Of a stretch of DNA of 64,000 nucleotides, positions 1 through 7,993 are shown one piece after another. The notes beneath the pieces were generated by a model. It did no database searches and was not told where the DNA came from. It saw nothing but the letters and a program-made list of their open reading frames with translations. The position numbers and the translations under genes were made by a program. The DNA lies in assembly GCA_036559125.1 (NCBI GenBank), contig DATBTT010000053.1, positions 62,001-126,000 on the forward strand. Reading direction: 5' to 3'. The stretch's first letter is position 1. Each line of letters opens with the position of its first letter. This DNA is from JALYTZ01 sp036559125 (GTDB lineage Bacteria > Vulcanimicrobiota > Vulcanimicrobiia > Vulcanimicrobiales > Vulcanimicrobiaceae).

Positions 1-85
1 AATACCCAATAAAATACTATTATTAGTTACCATGCGGAATGGGCGGGACCCGGTTGAAGCGCGGTGACAAAGGATGGCTTCTGCC

Positions 86-101
86 TGTTTCACGTGAAAC
101 G
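86..101. other. parS-like centromere site 1 (15/16 match)
   Basis: The sequence TGTTTCACGTGAAACG matches the well-known ParB/Spo0J site TGTTTCACGTGAAACA at 15 of 16 positions; only the last base differs. It lies just upstream of the peptidase C26 start codon. ParB binding and spreading from such sites organises origin segregation. A second, perfect copy lies about 700 bases away and a probable oriC about 7 kb away, which fits the usual origin-proximal placement. Confidence 0.85.
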
Positions 102-109
102 AGCCTCAC

Positions 110-796
110 ATGACGCGCATAGGTCTCAGTTACGCCGACGGCAACGATAGCTATGAGAAGTATCCCGCGGCTCTCGCGGCAGCAGCGGAAGGCCTCGGTA
201 TGCCGGTGCAACACGTATGGCTTAGCGGTGGCCGCGCTCCCCACGACGCCCTTTCTGATGTCGACGCCGTCCTGTTTACCGGAGGTGGCGATATCGATCC
301 GCAGCGTTTCGGGCGCTCCGATCTTTCCGGCGCCTGCGCGGGCATTAACCTCGCACGGGATACGACCGAACTTCGCTTGGCCCAGGAAGCGCTGGCGCGC
401 AAGCTCCCCGTTCTCGCGATCTGCCGCGGCGCGCAACTCCTCAACGTCAGCCAAGGCGGCACCCTACTCGTCGACATTCGCGGACACTCCGGATCCGACG
501 GCGTCGACGCAGAGCACGTCGTCCAAATTGCCGAAGACTCGGTCTTGCGCCGAATTGTCGGCAGTCCGCGCGCCGCCGCCAATAGCTCTCATCACCAGGC
601 AGTCGGCCGGATCGCGGAACGGTTCCGCGCCACCGCCATTGCGGATGACGGAATCATCGAGGGATTCGAACTACGCGAGCCCGCCGGACAGCCCTTTTTG
701 TTAGCCGTCCAATGGCATCCCGAACGGCTTGGGAGCGAAATCCCGGCCGGCGGCGGCATTTTCCGAGCTTTCCTCGCGGAAGCCGGCCGGCTCTAA
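110..796 (+). CDS. Peptidase C26 / gamma-glutamyl-GABA hydrolase-like class I glutamine amidotransferase
   Basis: A 228-residue protein of the C26 (PuuD-like) family, which hydrolyses gamma-glutamyl amide bonds with a cysteine-histidine-glutamate triad. The nucleophile elbow reads LAICRGAQLLNV with Cys at about residue 105, and the QWHPER motif supplies His203 and Glu205. An oxyanion-type FTGGGDIDP stretch lies near residue 60. Family members split gamma-glutamyl-GABA in putrescine breakdown or act on folyl-polyglutamates; the substrate cannot be told here. It is a lone plus-strand gene flanked on both sides by parS-like sites, in a region where parA/parB often sit next to rsmG. The ATG start directly follows the first parS site. 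Confidence 0.85.
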   Translation: MTRIGLSYADGNDSYEKYPAALAAAAEGLGMPVQHVWLSGGRAPHDALSDVDAVLFTGGGDIDPQRFGRSDLSGACAGINLARDTTELRLAQEALARKLPVLAICRGAQLLNVSQGGTLLVDIRGHSGSDGVDAEHVVQIAEDSVLRRIVGSPRAAANSSHHQAVGRIAERFRATAIADDGIIEGFELREPAGQPFLLAVQWHPERLGSEIPAGGGIFRAFLAEAGRL

Positions 797-806
797 GGCC
801 GCCTTA

Positions 807-822
807 TGTTTCACGTGAAACA
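807..822. other. parS centromere site 2 (perfect 16/16)
   Basis: The sequence TGTTTCACGTGAAACA is identical to the consensus ParB binding site, a perfect 16-base palindrome. It lies between the convergent ends of the C26 gene and rsmG, so a promoter role is unlikely. With the near-perfect site at 86-101 it marks this as an origin-proximal centromere region. No ParB gene is in the window; one may lie to the left. Confidence 0.93.
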
Positions 823-841
823 AGCGCCGATGGGTCGAAAC

Positions 842-1513
842 CTACCAACAGAGCGGACGCTTCTCCGGGACGCCGATTCGGCGCGGGAATCGGCTTGGCG
901 TCGCCTCGCGCTTCCGCACGACGACCACGCGGCGATCTCCATCCTGCGCGATCTCTTGCTCGACCATTCCTCCAAGCATCGGCGCCGCGTCGCTGAGCGC
1001 GTTGCGCTCTCGCGGCTCGAGCCGCCCGCGCTGCAGAATTGCGGTCCCGCCAATCGCGATGAACGGCAGCAGCAATTCCGCCACGGCCGAGGCGGACGAA
1101 ACGGCGCGGGCCGTTCCGCTCGCGAAGCGCTCGCGCAGATCGTCTTCGCGCCCGGCCGTTTCTGCGCGGTGCGCGACGACTCGTCCTACCAATCCCAATT
1201 CGTCCAGCACGGCTCGCAGGAACGCGGCCTTCTTGCCGGTCGACTCGATCATCGTCACCGGAACCCCGGTGGCGATCGCCAACGGAATCGCCGGCAGGCC
1301 GCCGCCGGACCCAACGTCTACTAACGAATCGCGGACCAGCGGTGCGATACTCAAACTGTCCAGAAGGTGCGGAAGCAGCTCGTCCGGCGACTCCGCGCCG
1401 GTGAGATTCATGCGCCGGTTGGCCTCCAGAAGCAAACGCCCGTAGCGCGCTAACGGTTCGCAGAACGACCGCTCGACAAGCGCGTCCTCGAGGAGCTGCC
1501 GTAATGGGTCCAT
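842..1513 (-). CDS. rsmG: 16S rRNA (guanine-N7)-methyltransferase RsmG
   Basis: RsmG (GidB) transfers a methyl group from S-adenosylmethionine to N7 of G527 in 16S rRNA. The 223-residue protein has the usual length. The N-terminal NRRMNLTG segment, followed by LVDVGSGGGLPAIPLAI (SAM-binding motif I, about residues 65-80), is characteristic of the family. It starts four bases after the stop of mnmG and is almost certainly its operon partner, as in many bacteria. The last 20 or so residues are basic and look like a poorly conserved tail. Loss of RsmG in other species gives low-level streptomycin resistance. Confidence 0.94.
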   Translation of the reverse strand: MDPLRQLLEDALVERSFCEPLARYGRLLLEANRRMNLTGAESPDELLPHLLDSLSIAPLVRDSLVDVGSGGGLPAIPLAIATGVPVTMIESTGKKAAFLRAVLDELGLVGRVVAHRAETAGREDDLRERFASGTARAVSSASAVAELLLPFIAIGGTAILQRGRLEPRERNALSDAAPMLGGMVEQEIAQDGDRRVVVVRKREATPSRFPRRIGVPEKRPLCW

Positions 1514-1517
1514 CCGG

Positions 1518-3386
1518 CTAAATGGCTTCTGTAGTCCTGGCGGCGCGATGGACGTAGAGCCCGAGAATGGCTAAGTCCGCGGGCGTCACGCCGGGGATGC
1601 GGCCGGCCGCCCCTAAAGTACGCGGGCGTTGGAAGGTCAATTTTTCGCGCGCCTCCCGCGACAGCGCTACGATGCCGTTATACGCGAAGCTCTCCGGGAT
1701 TGCAACCGCCTCGGCGTGCGCCGCCTTTTCAATCGCTATCGCCTGGCGGCGAACGTACCCTTCCATTTTGATCTCGGTCGCCACGCGCTCCCCGACCGAT
1801 CGCGCCATCTCCGGGGCGAAGCGATCCGCTACGTCGGCGAATCCCACTTCCGGACGGCGTAGCACATCGGCAAGCGTCGTCCCAGCGGGGATAGCCGTCT
1901 CGCCTATTACGCATACGCCCATACGCGTGGTCTTTGCGTGCGTCAATCCCGCCGCTAGCGCTGCCTGTCGTTGCCGATAGGCCTCCCAATCCGCATCGCT
2001 AACAAGCCCAACGTCGCGGCCGACCGGAGTCAGTCGCGCATCTGCGTTGTCGTGGCGCAGGATCACGCGGTGTTCCGCGCGCGACGTGAGCATGCGGTAC
2101 GGCTCGTCGACCCCCTTGCTCGTCAAATCGTCGATCAACACGCCCACGTATCCGCCTTCGCGCCCGATCCGCAACGGCTCCCTGCCTTGCGCGGCGCGTG
2201 CCGCGTTGATCCCGGCGACGAGCCCCTGCGCCGCAGCCTCTTCGTATCCGGACGTCCCGTTAAGTTGCCCGCAGTGATAGAGTCCCGCAATGCGTCGTGT
2301 TTCGAGCGTGTCGAGCAGCTCCGTCGGCGGCACCATGTCGTACTCCACCGCGTAACCGGGGCGCACCATGTCGACGCGCTCCAAACCGCGGACGGTATGC
2401 AGGATGCGCAATTGCACGTCGGCCGGCAGCGACGTCGACAAGCCGCCGACGTACCAGGTAGGCTCGTCCCAGCCTTCGGGTTCGATAAACAATTGATGCG
2501 CCGGATTGTGCGCGAACTTGATGACCTTGTCTTCGATGGACGGGCAGTACCGCGGCCCGATGCCTTCGATCAAATCCAGGCCGTACAACGGCGACAAGTG
2601 GAGGTTTTCGCGCACGAGGGCGTGCGTGGCCGCGTTGGTTTCGGTGACGTAGCACGGGAGCTGCGGACCGGCAAAGCGCGGCTCGCCGTTAAACGAAAAG
2701 GGCAAGGGGATCTCGCTCGGCGGTTGCGCCTGCATTGCGGCCGTTTCGACCGTGGCGCGATCGACGCGTGGCGGCGTTCCGGTCTTCAACCGCCGCGTCG
2801 GGAAGCCGAGCGCACGCAGCGCGTGCGGCAAACCGACCGCCGGCGCTTCGCCGAATCGTCCGGCTGCTTCGACGCAATCGCCCCGAAAGATTTTTCCCCC
2901 CAAGAACGTACCGGTTGCCAGCACGACGCGTCGCGCGTAATACTGCGACCCGTCGTCGCAGATGACGCCGCGCACCGCGCCCGCCGAAACGATTAGCGCG
3001 TCGACCAGTCCACGCACGATCTGTAGACCCTCTTGCGAGCGCAGTGCGAGCAACGCGTGACGGGCGTACGACGGCTTGTCGGCCTGCGCGCGCAACGCGC
3101 GCACCGCCGGACCCTTCGATTCATTTAGAAACCGCGAGTGGAGGGAACACCGGTCGATCAGCCGGCCCATCTCGCCCCCTAGGGCGTCGATTTCGCGAAC
3201 GAGTTGCCCTTTCGCGCTGCCGCCGATTGAGGGATTGCACGGCAGCGTGCAGATGCGCTCGGGATCACCGGTCACGAGTATCGTCGGCACGCCCATCCGC
3301 GCCGCGGACAGCGCCGCTTCGACCCCCGCGTGTCCTCCGCCGACGACGATGACGCCCGCGTCGTCGGAACCTAGCGATTCGTTCAT
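1518..3386 (-). CDS. mnmG: tRNA uridine-5-carboxymethylaminomethyl modification enzyme MnmG
   Basis: MnmG (GidA) is the FAD-dependent partner of MnmE. Together they install the (carboxymethyl)aminomethyl group at C5 of the wobble uridine in certain tRNAs. The 622-residue protein has the normal length. It begins with the dinucleotide-binding motif VVGGGHAGVEAALSAARMG at residues 15-33, followed by TLPCNPSIGGSAKG, a family signature. The GTPPRV and YCPSIEDK motifs and a C-terminal GIVALSREAREKLTFQRP region are also present. It is transcribed with rsmG. mnmE lies a little upstream on the same strand, separated by a small membrane gene and a plus-strand gene. Confidence 0.97.
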   Translation of the reverse strand: MNESLGSDDAGVIVVGGGHAGVEAALSAARMGVPTILVTGDPERICTLPCNPSIGGSAKGQLVREIDALGGEMGRLIDRCSLHSRFLNESKGPAVRALRAQADKPSYARHALLALRSQEGLQIVRGLVDALIVSAGAVRGVICDDGSQYYARRVVLATGTFLGGKIFRGDCVEAAGRFGEAPAVGLPHALRALGFPTRRLKTGTPPRVDRATVETAAMQAQPPSEIPLPFSFNGEPRFAGPQLPCYVTETNAATHALVRENLHLSPLYGLDLIEGIGPRYCPSIEDKVIKFAHNPAHQLFIEPEGWDEPTWYVGGLSTSLPADVQLRILHTVRGLERVDMVRPGYAVEYDMVPPTELLDTLETRRIAGLYHCGQLNGTSGYEEAAAQGLVAGINAARAAQGREPLRIGREGGYVGVLIDDLTSKGVDEPYRMLTSRAEHRVILRHDNADARLTPVGRDVGLVSDADWEAYRQRQAALAAGLTHAKTTRMGVCVIGETAIPAGTTLADVLRRPEVGFADVADRFAPEMARSVGERVATEIKMEGYVRRQAIAIEKAAHAEAVAIPESFAYNGIVALSREAREKLTFQRPRTLGAAGRIPGVTPADLAILGLYVHRAARTTEAI

Positions 3387-3559
3387 GACGGCCCGGCAGG
3401 GCCGTAGCGTTGTACCCCAACAGCAACGACGTTTTCGGCGAAGCAGGCGGGTTCGAAGCGGGGCCGGGGGCTTTTCAGCATCCTGCTAGTGTACCAGCTC
3501 GCGGCCTTTTCGCCACCCGTGCGTAAAGCCGGAAGGCGGCGGTTGTCGAACTACCCGGC

Positions 3560-3892
3560 ATGCAACGATTTTCCACTCTGCTGGCGGCGCTTGCCTTCAC
3601 GTTGGTTTTCGGACACCTCACCGATAAGACGACGGGTCAGCCGTTGACCGACGTCACCGTGCAAGCCCGAAGCTCCAGTACGACCCAAACGACCCTCACC
3701 GATCGCAACGGCCATTTTCGTTTCCAAAAATTGCCTCCGGGGAACTACACGTTGATGCTCAGTTCCAAAGACGTGCCGCCCCAGAGTTTTCATATCGAGA
3801 TCGGTAGCGACGCCCAGACCATCAACGTCAAGGCCTGCAGCACGACGCTCGATTATTCGTGCGTACCGGGCGATGGCGGGGGCGGGGCCTAA
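3560..3892 (+). CDS. Small secreted protein with carboxypeptidase regulatory-like (beta-sandwich) domain
   Basis: A 110-residue protein with an N-terminal hydrophobic signal (about residues 5-18), then a single beta-sandwich domain of the carboxypeptidase-D regulatory-like type. GHLTDKTTGQPLTDVTV, followed by TDRNGHFRFQKLPPGNYTL, is the recognisable pattern of such domains (a Gx(V/L)xDxxTGxPL opening and a DxxGxFxFxxLPPGxY closing). A glycine-rich tail ends the protein, and two cysteines near the C-terminus could form a disulphide. It stands alone between divergent mnmG and convergent minus-strand genes. The role is unknown; these domains usually bind carbohydrate or protein on the surface. 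Confidence 0.72.
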   Translation: MQRFSTLLAALAFTLVFGHLTDKTTGQPLTDVTVQARSSSTTQTTLTDRNGHFRFQKLPPGNYTLMLSSKDVPPQSFHIEIGSDAQTINVKACSTTLDYSCVPGDGGGGA

Positions 3893-3911
3893 CAGGCTGG
3901 CGCCGCGCCCA

Positions 3912-4151
3912 CTATCCGCGGCGTTTCGAAAGGGCGATGCCTAGCGCCGCGACGCCGGTAAGCGCGAGCCCGGTTACGACGAGAAGACGCGAAGCGAGCA
4001 CGAACGGAAACAGAATCGCGCCGAGCGCGATCAAAACCGGTCCGAGAATTAGCCGATACGCAGCCTTGCTGCCCGTCGCGCGCGCGTGCGAACGTACGCC
4101 GCTTACTAAGAGGAAAACCCCGATTGCGGCGACGAGCAAAACGATCGACAC
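3912..4151 (-). CDS. Small membrane protein, function unknown
   Basis: The reading frame extends back to 4214, but that part lies inside the end of mnmE. I prefer the GTG at 4151, five bases after the mnmE stop. This gives about 79 residues with two or three hydrophobic segments: VSIVLLVAAIGVFLLVSGV at the very start, a second around LILGPVLIALGAILFPFVLA, and a third near LLVVTGLALTGVAALGIAL. The tail is basic (SKRRG). It probably shares the mnmE transcript. I do not recognise the family. Confidence 0.5.
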   Translation of the reverse strand: MSIVLLVAAIGVFLLVSGVRSHARATGSKAAYRLILGPVLIALGAILFPFVLASRLLVVTGLALTGVAALGIALSKRRG

Positions 4152-4155
4152 GCCG

Positions 4156-5514
4156 CTATTTCCCGATGCAGAACCGGCCGAAGATGCCGTCGAGCAGTTC
4201 TTCGTTCGCGGCATCGCCGGTCAGCCGGCCGAGCGCGGCAAATGCCAGCTGCAAATCCGGCACGGCCAAGTCCGACGGGTCGCCCGACGCCACGGTTCGC
4301 TGCGCGTCTTCGAGCGAGGCGAGTGCCGCGTTTACCGCGTCGAATTCGCGCAACGAGGCCAGATGCGGGCGTTCCAAGTCGGGGGCTTCGCCGCCCCAGC
4401 CGGTGCGGGCGATCGCGGCGCGCAACGCATCCAGCGTCGCCGCTTCACGCACGCTGCCGACGACTGCCTCGAAACCCTCGAGCTGCTGGGTGCCGCGATC
4501 GCCCAGATCGGCCTTGTTGCTAAAGATGATGCGGGCGCGATCCTTCGTGCGATCGAGCATGCTTTGCGCTTCTTCTTCAAGCGGTTGCGATCCATCGAAA
4601 ACCAGCAGCGCCACCCGTGCCGACTGCAATGCGCGCTCCGTGCGCGCCATGCCCGCGGACTCCAGACGGTCCGCATGCGCGCGAATCCCCGCAGTATCGA
4701 TCAGCCGTACCGGAACGCCCTGCAGCGCAATTGTTTCTTCGATCGTGTCGCGCGTCGTGCCCGGAACGTCCGAAACGATCGCGCGGTCGTCGCCGAGGAG
4801 TGCGTTGAGCAGCGAGGACTTGCCGGCGTTCGGCGGTCCGACGATCGCAACGCCCACCCCCTCGCGCACCAGGCGGCCGATTTCGCCGTCGCGCCGCAAG
4901 CGACGCAATGCGTCCCCCACGTGCGCGATGGTGCCGTACACGCGCGCGGGATCCGGTTCGGCGACCTCGTCGGGAAAATCCACCGCTGCGGCGAGTTCTT
5001 CCAGCAACGCGGTGAGTTGCGCGCGCACCTTGCGAACCTCGTTGGCCAGACCGCCGCCCAAATTGGCAAGCGCCGCGCGCGCCGCCGAGCGGCTCTCCGC
5101 GTCGATGAGATCCGCGACGGCATCGGCGGCGTGCAGGTCGAGTTTGCCGTTGAGAAACGCGCGCCGCGTGAACTCGCCGGCGTGCGCGAAGCGCGCCCCG
5201 CAGGCCAGGGCTGCGCGCAACACTTCGCGTGCGACGACCGGCGAGCCGTGCACGTGCAATTCCAGCGTGTCCTCGCCGGTGTAACTGTGCGGCGCTTGCG
5301 CGAACAGCGCGAGCCCGCGATCGACGGGAATGCCGTCCTCGTCGCAAATCGTACCGTAACGCGCGCGATGGTGCTCGATCGGTTCGTGCGAACGAAACAA
5401 GCGCGCCGTGAGTGCGCGCGCTTGCGGGCCGCTAACGCGCACGATTGCGATCGCACCTTTGCCCGGCGGCGTCGCTATCGCGGCGATCGTATCCTCGCCG
5501 GTTAAACCGGAAAT
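4156..5514 (-). CDS. mnmE: tRNA modification GTPase MnmE, with a probable non-canonical start
   Basis: MnmE (TrmE) is the GTPase that works with MnmG in wobble-uridine modification and binds a folate derivative. It has the GTPase P-loop GPPNAGKSSLLNALLG, a VPGTTRDTIEE switch region and the universal C-terminus GIFGRFCIGK, whose Cys is catalytic. The first ATG/GTG/TTG in frame is the GTG at 5442. The conserved N-terminus (DTIAAIATPPGKGAIAIVRVSG) lies upstream of it, so translation must begin earlier. The only start-like codon just before is ATT at 5514-5512, giving MSGLTGEDTIAAI... and 452 residues, the normal family length. That start overlaps the end of khpB/jag. An assembly error is the alternative. 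Confidence 0.92.
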   Translation of the reverse strand: MSGLTGEDTIAAIATPPGKGAIAIVRVSGPQARALTARLFRSHEPIEHHRARYGTICDEDGIPVDRGLALFAQAPHSYTGEDTLELHVHGSPVVAREVLRAALACGARFAHAGEFTRRAFLNGKLDLHAADAVADLIDAESRSAARAALANLGGGLANEVRKVRAQLTALLEELAAAVDFPDEVAEPDPARVYGTIAHVGDALRRLRRDGEIGRLVREGVGVAIVGPPNAGKSSLLNALLGDDRAIVSDVPGTTRDTIEETIALQGVPVRLIDTAGIRAHADRLESAGMARTERALQSARVALLVFDGSQPLEEEAQSMLDRTKDRARIIFSNKADLGDRGTQQLEGFEAVVGSVREAATLDALRAAIARTGWGGEAPDLERPHLASLREFDAVNAALASLEDAQRTVASGDPSDLAVPDLQLAFAALGRLTGDAANEELLDGIFGRFCIGK

Positions 5515-6092
5515 ATTACAACGCGACGTTCCGGCTCGACGCCCTCCGACTCGGTGCGCACGAGTTCATTTTCGGCTAGGGCGATGTGCACGATTTTGCG
5601 CTCCGACGGAAGCATCGGCTCCAGCCGTTGCGGCTTCTTTTCGCGAATCACGCGATCGAGCGTCATCAACGCGAGACTCTTGAGTTGCTCCGCGCGGCGC
5701 GCGCGATACCCCTCGGCGTCGATCGTATAGTAGCGGCGGTTGTTGCGCACGCCCACGTTGATGATGTTGTTGAAGATCAGGTTCAACGCCTCGAGCGTGT
5801 TGCCGTGGCGGCCTATCAACATCGCGAGATCCGGTCCGTTCACTTCGAAGTACTCGCCCTCGGGCCGGACGATATACTCGATCTCCGCGTGCGGCACGCC
5901 CATCTTCGTCAAGATCTCTTGCAGCAGTTCGCGCGCGGGTTGCGCGGCTTCCGGCATGTCGCCCTTCGCGCGCGTCGTCCGCGGGCGGCGAGCCGCAGGT
6001 TTGGCGCGGGCGCGCGAGCCGGCGCCGCTACGTCCGGGAATCTCTCGATCGCGAATGTCCGCGGGTTGTTGGTCGTCCGAATCGTCGTGCAT
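5502..6092 (-). CDS. khpB: RNA-binding protein KhpB/Jag (KH and R3H domains)
   Basis: A 196-residue protein of the Jag/SpoIIIJ-associated family. The first 45 or so residues are charged and low in complexity. A linker region (ARELLQEILTKMG) follows, then a type II KH domain with GRHGNTLEALNLIFN, and a C-terminal R3H domain with LEPMLPSERKIVHIAL. Family members bind RNA and influence cell envelope and division in Gram-positives. The gene starts three bases after the yidC stop, the usual conserved pairing. Its last codons overlap the inferred start of mnmE. Confidence 0.93.
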   Translation of the reverse strand: MHDDSDDQQPADIRDREIPGRSGAGSRARAKPAARRPRTTRAKGDMPEAAQPARELLQEILTKMGVPHAEIEYIVRPEGEYFEVNGPDLAMLIGRHGNTLEALNLIFNNIINVGVRNNRRYYTIDAEGYRARRAEQLKSLALMTLDRVIREKKPQRLEPMLPSERKIVHIALAENELVRTESEGVEPERRVVIFPV

Positions 6093-6095
6093 GGC

Positions 6096-6974
6096 TTACT
6101 TCTTCGCGCCTTTCCGCTTTTTGTTCTTCCCGGCGCCGTTTTGAACCACGCCGTTGCCTTTGGTGACGTTTTTTGCGCCGTTGACCGAGGCGAGCGCTTT
6201 CGGCGCCGCGGCCAGTTCGGTAACCGCGTGTTCGTTGTCGAGCACGGCCAGCGGCTGATGGTACTTACGCAGGAGATAGAATTGTTGCGCCATCGTGAAC
6301 GCATTATAGGCAAACCAATACAGCACCATCGCCGACGGCCATCCGTACTTGAAGCCAAAGATGCCCAAAAGCACGGGCGACATGATCGCCATAATCTTCT
6401 GTTGATTGGCCATCGACGGATCGGGCGATGCCATCGTCGCGTAACGCGAATACAGATACATCGAGATCATGTAGAGCACGAGCAGGATCAGATCCGGCTG
6501 GGCCAAGCTGGGGCCGAGAACCGGTACGCCCCAGAGTTTGGGCACGTGTGCGGAAAGCGCGCTGCCGACCCACAGCCACGATTGCCCCGTCAGCAGATCG
6601 CGGTGCTGGATGACGGCGTAGTACACGCTAATGATGACCGGATACTGCACGAGCATCGGCCAGCAGCCGGCCATAGGATTGGCGCCGGATTCCTTGTAGA
6701 GCGCCATCGTTTCTTGTTGATATTTTTGCGGGTCGCTCTTGCCGTACTTAGTCTGCAGCGCCTTGAGCTTCGGGCCGATCTTCTGCATGTTCATCATGCC
6801 CTTGAACTGCGTGACGTTCAGTTGCCAGGCGATGAGTTTGAAGACCAATGCGAAGATGACCAGGCTCCATCCCCAGTTGTGCCCCGGCAGGTACGTGTGG
6901 ATGAAATTGATGATCGCGAAGACGGCGTCGGTGACCGGAATTAACGGATTCGCAAATGCGAGCAAGAGGTGCAA
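6096..6974 (-). CDS. yidC: Membrane protein insertase YidC (Oxa1 family)
   Basis: A 292-residue Oxa1-type insertase that helps place proteins in the inner membrane with or without SecYEG. The core has NWGWSLVIFALVFKLIAW as the first conserved helix, then a cytoplasmic loop with GPKLKALQTKYG, then GANPMAGCWPMLVQYPVI, and later helices with ASPDPSMANQQKIM and YGWPSAMVLYWFAYN. The large periplasmic domain of enterobacterial YidC is absent, as in Gram-positive and many other lineages. The tail is lysine-rich (KNKKRKGAKK), as expected for ribosome contact. It is part of the rpmH-rnpA-yidD-yidC-khpB run. Confidence 0.95.
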   Translation of the reverse strand: MHLLLAFANPLIPVTDAVFAIINFIHTYLPGHNWGWSLVIFALVFKLIAWQLNVTQFKGMMNMQKIGPKLKALQTKYGKSDPQKYQQETMALYKESGANPMAGCWPMLVQYPVIISVYYAVIQHRDLLTGQSWLWVGSALSAHVPKLWGVPVLGPSLAQPDLILLVLYMISMYLYSRYATMASPDPSMANQQKIMAIMSPVLLGIFGFKYGWPSAMVLYWFAYNAFTMAQQFYLLRKYHQPLAVLDNEHAVTELAAAPKALASVNGAKNVTKGNGVVQNGAGKNKKRKGAKK

Positions 6975-6984
6975 GAGAGGCCTT

Positions 6985-7209
6985 TCAGCGAGTATTTTTA
7001 TCGGGGACGGGGTCGACGCCGCCGGGGTGGAGCGGATGGCAACGCGCTAGGCGTTTTGCGGCCAGGATACTTCCACGCAGTGCCCCGTGTTTCGCGATGG
7101 CCTGCGCCGCATACTCCGAACAGCTCGGGTAAAATCGGCACGCCGGCGGCAGTAGCGGCGAAAGCAGCGTCTTGTAAACCCGCAGAAGCGCCAACAGCAG
7201 CAAGCGCAC
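6985..7209 (-). CDS. yidD: Membrane protein insertion efficiency factor YidD
   Basis: A small protein with the family signature LLRVYKTLLSPLLPPACRFYPSCSEYA and the HPGGVDPVP ending, close to the usual H-P-G-G-x-D-P-V. I place the start at the GTG at 7209, 13 bases after the rnpA stop; this gives 74 residues beginning VRLLLLALLRVY. A longer in-frame reading reaches back into rnpA but adds no conserved sequence. YidD is amphipathic, membrane-associated and assists YidC. Its place between rnpA and yidC is the conserved one. Confidence 0.92.
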   Translation of the reverse strand: MRLLLLALLRVYKTLLSPLLPPACRFYPSCSEYAAQAIAKHGALRGSILAAKRLARCHPLHPGGVDPVPDKNTR

Positions 7210-7222
7210 GCTTAACGACCCA

Positions 7223-7543
7223 CTACCGCAACGCGCGCTCCACCTCGGAGCGCAGTCCCGCAAATGACGTCGCGGCCGCCGCCGGACGCGCGACGATCAA
7301 CAGACGCAGGCAACCGCGACCGTCGAGTGAATCCTGCACGATCGCGGCCAGCCGCCGGCGAAGCCGGTTACGCACGACGGCGGTGCCGACGGCCTTGGAG
7401 ACGGCGATGCCCACGAGCGGCAGCGGGTCGGCCGGGACCGCGTCGCCGCGAAAAAACGTAAGGTTGGGAGTCGCGATGCGCCGGCCGCGTTGACGCAGAC
7501 GGTTGAAGTCTGCCCGTCGCCGCAGACTGGCAAAGCGCCGCAT
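7223..7543 (-). CDS. rnpA: Ribonuclease P protein component
   Basis: RnpA is the basic protein subunit of RNase P, which removes the 5' leader of tRNA precursors. The 106-residue protein begins RRFASLRRRADFNRLRQRGRR and has the RNR motif in VVRNRLRRRLAAIV, both typical. Its ATG overlaps the rpmH stop codon by one base (TGATG), so the two are translationally coupled. The catalytic RNA gene is not in this window. Confidence 0.94.
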   Translation of the reverse strand: MRRFASLRRRADFNRLRQRGRRIATPNLTFFRGDAVPADPLPLVGIAVSKAVGTAVVRNRLRRRLAAIVQDSLDGRGCLRLLIVARPAAAATSFAGLRSEVERALR

Positions 7544-7677
7544 CAGACCGAAAGGCGCTTGCGCCCCTTCTTGCGGCGAGCCGCGATCACGCGCCGTCCG
7601 TTCTTGGTCGACATCCGCTCGAGGAATCCGTGCACGCGCTTGCGACGGCGGTTATGCGGCTGAAAAGTCCGCTTCAT
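7543..7677 (-). CDS. rpmH: 50S ribosomal protein L34
   Basis: A 44-residue basic protein reading MKRTFQPHNRRRKRVHGFLE at its start, then RMSTKNGRRVIAARRKKGRK and RLSV. This is a textbook L34: the KRTFQP opening, the HGF motif and the GR(R/K)VxAxRRxKGRKxL ending are all present. It is too short for most gene-length cut-offs but is certain. It is the first gene of the minus-strand operon leaving oriC, preceded by a good sigma-70-type promoter about 55 bases upstream, and it overlaps rnpA by one base. Confidence 0.97.
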   Translation of the reverse strand: MKRTFQPHNRRRKRVHGFLERMSTKNGRRVIAARRKKGRKRLSV

Positions 7678-7731
7678 GGTTGTTTAAACACTCCTAGATA
7701 AAAAATAGCGCCTGACGGCACACAGCCACTC

Positions 7732-7761
7732 AGTATAGAACCCCGTCCCCGGCAGCGTCAA
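7732..7761 (-). promoter_or_regulatory. Sigma-70-type promoter of the rpmH operon
   Basis: On the minus strand, TTGACG (7761-7756) and TATACT (7737-7732) are separated by 18 bases. These are near-consensus -35 and -10 boxes. The predicted transcript would begin about 50 bases before the rpmH ATG. It points away from oriC and towards rpmH, as in many bacteria. Confidence 0.7.
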
Positions 7762-7816
7762 GGGAGAGTTGGCAAAGATCGTCGCCCCCACGCTCGGACC
7801 ACCCAGTTTCGGAGTG

Positions 7817-7993
7817 CTTTCCACACGTGTGGACAACGCTGTGGAAAACACCTCTGCGGAAACGCTCGCCAAACGCCGCATTCATGCCATTTTCCCGCAC
7901 TTTTCAGCGCTGTCAATCCCCCCGAAACGGCGGTGCGCGACGTCGATTTAGGGCCGGAAAACCGTCTTCTTTTGCCTGTGTATAAGTGGATAA
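7817..7993. other. Probable chromosomal origin (oriC) with a cluster of DnaA boxes upstream of dnaA
   Basis: The 451-base gap between rpmH and dnaA holds no gene. It contains several 9-mers one mismatch from the DnaA box TTATCCACA: TGTGGACAA at 7828-7836, TGTGGAAAA at 7840-7848, TGTGTATAA at 7977-7985 and AGTGGATAA at 7985-7993, the last two overlapping by one base. A weaker CTTTCCACA lies at 7817-7825. The rpmH/dnaA junction is a classic oriC position, and gene orientation switches here from minus to plus. The dnaA promoter must also lie in the gap; I could not place it with confidence. Confidence 0.78.

Noticed and set aside
3859..5505. 548-codon plus-strand frame opposite mnmE
   Set aside because: It is the antisense of a highly conserved gene, its product is low-complexity Arg-rich, and such long shadows are expected at this GC content.
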